Shown piece after piece: positions 9,971-11,351 of a stretch of 11,351 nt of DNA. A model generated the notes under the pieces. The model ran no database searches. It was given only the letters and a program-made list of their open reading frames with translations, and was not told where the DNA came from. A program made the position numbers and the translations under genes. The DNA lies in the NCBI GenBank assembly GCA_027604665.1, contig JADGIZ010000598.1:1-11351 (forward strand), written 5' to 3'. Source of the stretch: Polyrhizophydium stewartii. Its lineage: Eukaryota > Chytridiomycota > Chytridiomycetes > Rhizophydiales. The stretch's first letter is position 1. Each line of letters begins with the position of its first letter.

Positions 9971-10380
9971 ATGAGAGCCTGCGGCCGGCAGCGGCTTTGC
10001 CTTCCTCGGCAACAAGAGGTTGGCGCAATGCACAACCTGCTCACCATGCTGCGCCGCGCAACCATGATGCGTGCTGCACAGCAGGCAGCGCCTTGTTGGT
10101 TCGTTCCGGGAGGGCATCAACTTTCCCGCTTTTGCTCTCTCGACTCGCTCTCGAGCGACACCAGCAGGCGAGGATGGGCGATACGAACCGAGAAAACGAG
10201 ACGAATATGGTGCGGCCTCACGCCCTTGACGCATGGCGGGGCGGAGAGGGGCGGCGGCGGGTCGCGGCGGCGGCCTTGCAGAAGTACCGTCCTGCCGAGC
10301 AAGCAGCCGGCGCCGGCATGCATGCCCATCACCAAGGCGGTCGCTGACGCCATTCGGCTGCTGACCGGGTGCGTGCTGAC
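9971..10380. other. No recognisable gene
   Basis: All frames here are either closed by stops or open only because of GC richness. None shows conserved motifs. It may contain the retroelement's 3' untranslated end and the upstream region of the NRPS. I specifically looked for adenylation-domain core motifs (YRTGD-like, flGR.D.QVKirG-like) in all three plus frames and saw none. Confidence 0.5.
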
Positions 10381-10627
10381 CGCCGCACTTCAGGTCACAC
10401 CGCACGAGAAGACAGGTGGCTGCGACAAGGGCGGCGCGGGCGGTGGCGACGGAGGAGCGGCTGCCGTTCCGAGCGGGCCAGGCGACCAACGCCAGAGCGG
10501 TGTCGGCGTGGTCACTGCGGCAGAGCCAGGCACGCCTCGCAGCCCAGCAGCTGGTACCTCCAAGGACGTGCATGTGGCCCAAGGCGGAGCGGACGAGCGG
10601 GCAGTACATGCTCATCGCAGCGGCAAG
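10381..10627 (+). CDS. Possible upstream NRPS exon, adenylation-domain-tail-like (tentative)
   Basis: This frame is open from just after a TGA at 10378-10380 to a donor-like ag|gtgcgt at 10626-10633. That donor has the same form as two other introns in the window. The tail reads ARLAAQQLVPPRTCMWP, then KAERTSGQYMLIAAAR. It loosely resembles the end of an adenylation domain (Lp..mvP ... P.T.SGK.DR..L), with Gln in place of the key Lys and residues missing. Splicing 10627 to 10851 keeps phase (AG+G, Arg) and leads directly into DEAVMESERIREIAELLGI, at roughly the distance expected between an adenylation and a carrier domain. There is no body of an adenylation domain upstream and the start is unknown. 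It may be a relic, or chance reading of GC-rich DNA. Confidence 0.3.
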
Positions 10628-10850
10628 GTGCGTTCACATGTGCGCGCCAGTCCGTGCTGTCGCTGCTTCTCCCCCCCACCAGACTCGTCCTGGCTTCTCG
10701 CCGTGTCTCTCTGCCGTCTCTCGCAAATTGCGGTGATGGAGGCGCTGTCATGTGTCTCCATCTCTGCGCAAAAATACGGGTGTTTTCCCGTATGATATGC
10801 TGACAAAACGGCCAGGGTCGACTGCGGCGACGGAATCGGATCACTGACAG
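10628..10850 (+). other. Candidate intron or promoter before the NRPS carrier domain
   Basis: If the preceding exon is real, this is a 223-base intron with donor gtgcgt and acceptor cactgacag at 10842-10850; tgctgac at 10798-10804 could be a branch site. Another acceptor-like site, with a C run then accag, lies at 10673-10681. If the exon is not real, this is the upstream region of the NRPS gene. It is the least GC-rich patch nearby and has a TGA at 10801-10803 in the NRPS frame. It contains an inverted repeat, described separately. Confidence 0.35.
10774..10793. repeat. Short perfect inverted repeat (7-bp arms, 6-base loop)
   Basis: The arms are atacggg (10774-10780) and cccgtat (10787-10793), with tgtttt between them. 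It lies 70-90 bases upstream of the NRPS ATG at 10864, in an AT-richer patch. It could be a binding site for a dimeric regulator, such as a zinc-cluster factor that prefers CGG half sites, since the arms contain CGG and CCG facing each other. It could also be chance. Confidence 0.6.
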
Positions 10851-11351
10851 GGACGAGGCTGTCATGGAAAGCGAGCGCATCAGAGAAATAGCCGAGCTGC
10901 TTGGCATTGCCTCGGGCGACAGCTCATTCACCTCTTCCGGTGGCGATTCTCTGGCTGCAATCCGACTTGCTGCCAAGGCGCAAGAACTCAACATCCCTCT
11001 GACAGCGGCTGATTTGATGGGTGGCAAGTCCATAATGCAGGCACTCGAAGAGGCTTTCAAGCGAGACAAAACGACGCTTATGCGGTCCAAGGTTGCATTC
11101 AACGTGGGGGAGCTTGCAGAGCTCACGGCCATCGGCAGCTTCGAGGACACATATCCTGCGACGCCGCTGCAGGCAGGCATGGTCGCGGCCACGGTGCAGG
11201 ACGCGCGCGCATATCTTGCTCAGATTCCGCTGCGTGCGACGCGCAGCGTGTCGCTCGAGTCGCTGCGCGGTGCTCTGCGCGCAGTCGTGCAGCACCACGC
11301 GATCCTGCGCACGTCGTTTGTGTCGACGGTCGCAGGCGGCATCGTGCAGGT
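10851..11351 (+). CDS. Non-ribosomal peptide synthetase, carrier (T) domain and start of condensation (C) domain, 3' truncated by window
   Basis: The frame is open from after TGA 10801-10803 to the window end. The first ATG is at 10864-10866; a spliced start at 10851 is the alternative. From the ATG, residues about 1-65 form a phosphopantetheine carrier domain: SERIREIAELLGI, then SFTSSGGDSLAAIRLAAKA with the Ser of GGDS that carries the 4'-phosphopantetheine arm. Residues about 95-163 begin a condensation domain: YPATPLQAGMV (C1-type motif), then SLRGALRAVVQQHHAILRTSF. The catalytic HHxxxDG motif should lie just beyond the edge. A T-C order at the start is what is left when the adenylation domain is upstream, or it is a stand-alone T-C unit as at the end of fungal siderophore synthetases. 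Codon use is less GC-biased in the carrier part (ATA, ACA, AAA codons) than in the condensation part. Product and substrate cannot be told from this piece. Confidence 0.9.

Noticed and set aside
9782..10615. Minus-strand open frame of 277 codons across the region after the retroelement
   Set aside because: No motif, heavy Arg/Ala composition, and it overlaps the end of the reverse-transcriptase frame on the other strand.
10512..11192. Minus-strand open frame of 226 codons opposite the NRPS
   Set aside because: The plus strand has clear carrier and condensation motifs; the minus frame is a shadow.

Overview
The window looks like nuclear DNA of a GC-rich eukaryotic microbe, most likely a fungus and possibly an early-diverging (zoosporic) one. 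The evidence is: genes split by short GT-AG introns (about 74 to 242 bases) with donors gtgag or gtgcg and acceptors cag; third codon positions mostly G or C; an AK2-type adenylate kinase; a WDR48/Bun107-type WD40 protein; a fungal-looking non-ribosomal peptide synthetase (NRPS); and a decayed non-LTR retrotransposon. The lineage is inferred, not proven.

Layout from left to right. (1) 34-797, plus strand: the last two visible exons of an adenylate kinase whose 5' part, including the P-loop, lies outside the window. (2) 1094-1915, plus: a single-exon gene for an unrecognised, low-complexity protein with one N-terminal membrane segment. (3) 2158-8070, minus: a nine-exon gene for a very large WDR48/UAF1 homologue (about 1652 residues by my splice model, against about 677 in human), expanded by low-complexity insertions. 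It converges on gene 2 over 242 bases that hold a T11G10 homopolymer pair and a CA tract. (4) 8071-8600: its presumed promoter side, with three CCAAT/ATTGG palindromic sites. (5) About 8640-9970, plus: a 5'-truncated non-LTR reverse-transcriptase relic with one in-frame TAG. (6) 9971-10380: nothing recognisable. (7) 10381-11351, plus: the beginning of what is visible of an NRPS, with a clear carrier (T) domain and the start of a condensation (C) domain running off the right edge. It may be preceded by a spliced exon that weakly resembles an adenylation-domain tail.

The genes do not form an obvious operon or pathway. Adenylate kinase and the WDR48 homologue are housekeeping genes. The retroelement relic separates them from the NRPS, so the right end looks like the edge of an accessory segment. 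I found no clear new defence, mobile or regulatory system. The most interesting items are the oversized WDR48 protein with its propeller interrupted in the first blade, and the odd 5' end of the NRPS.
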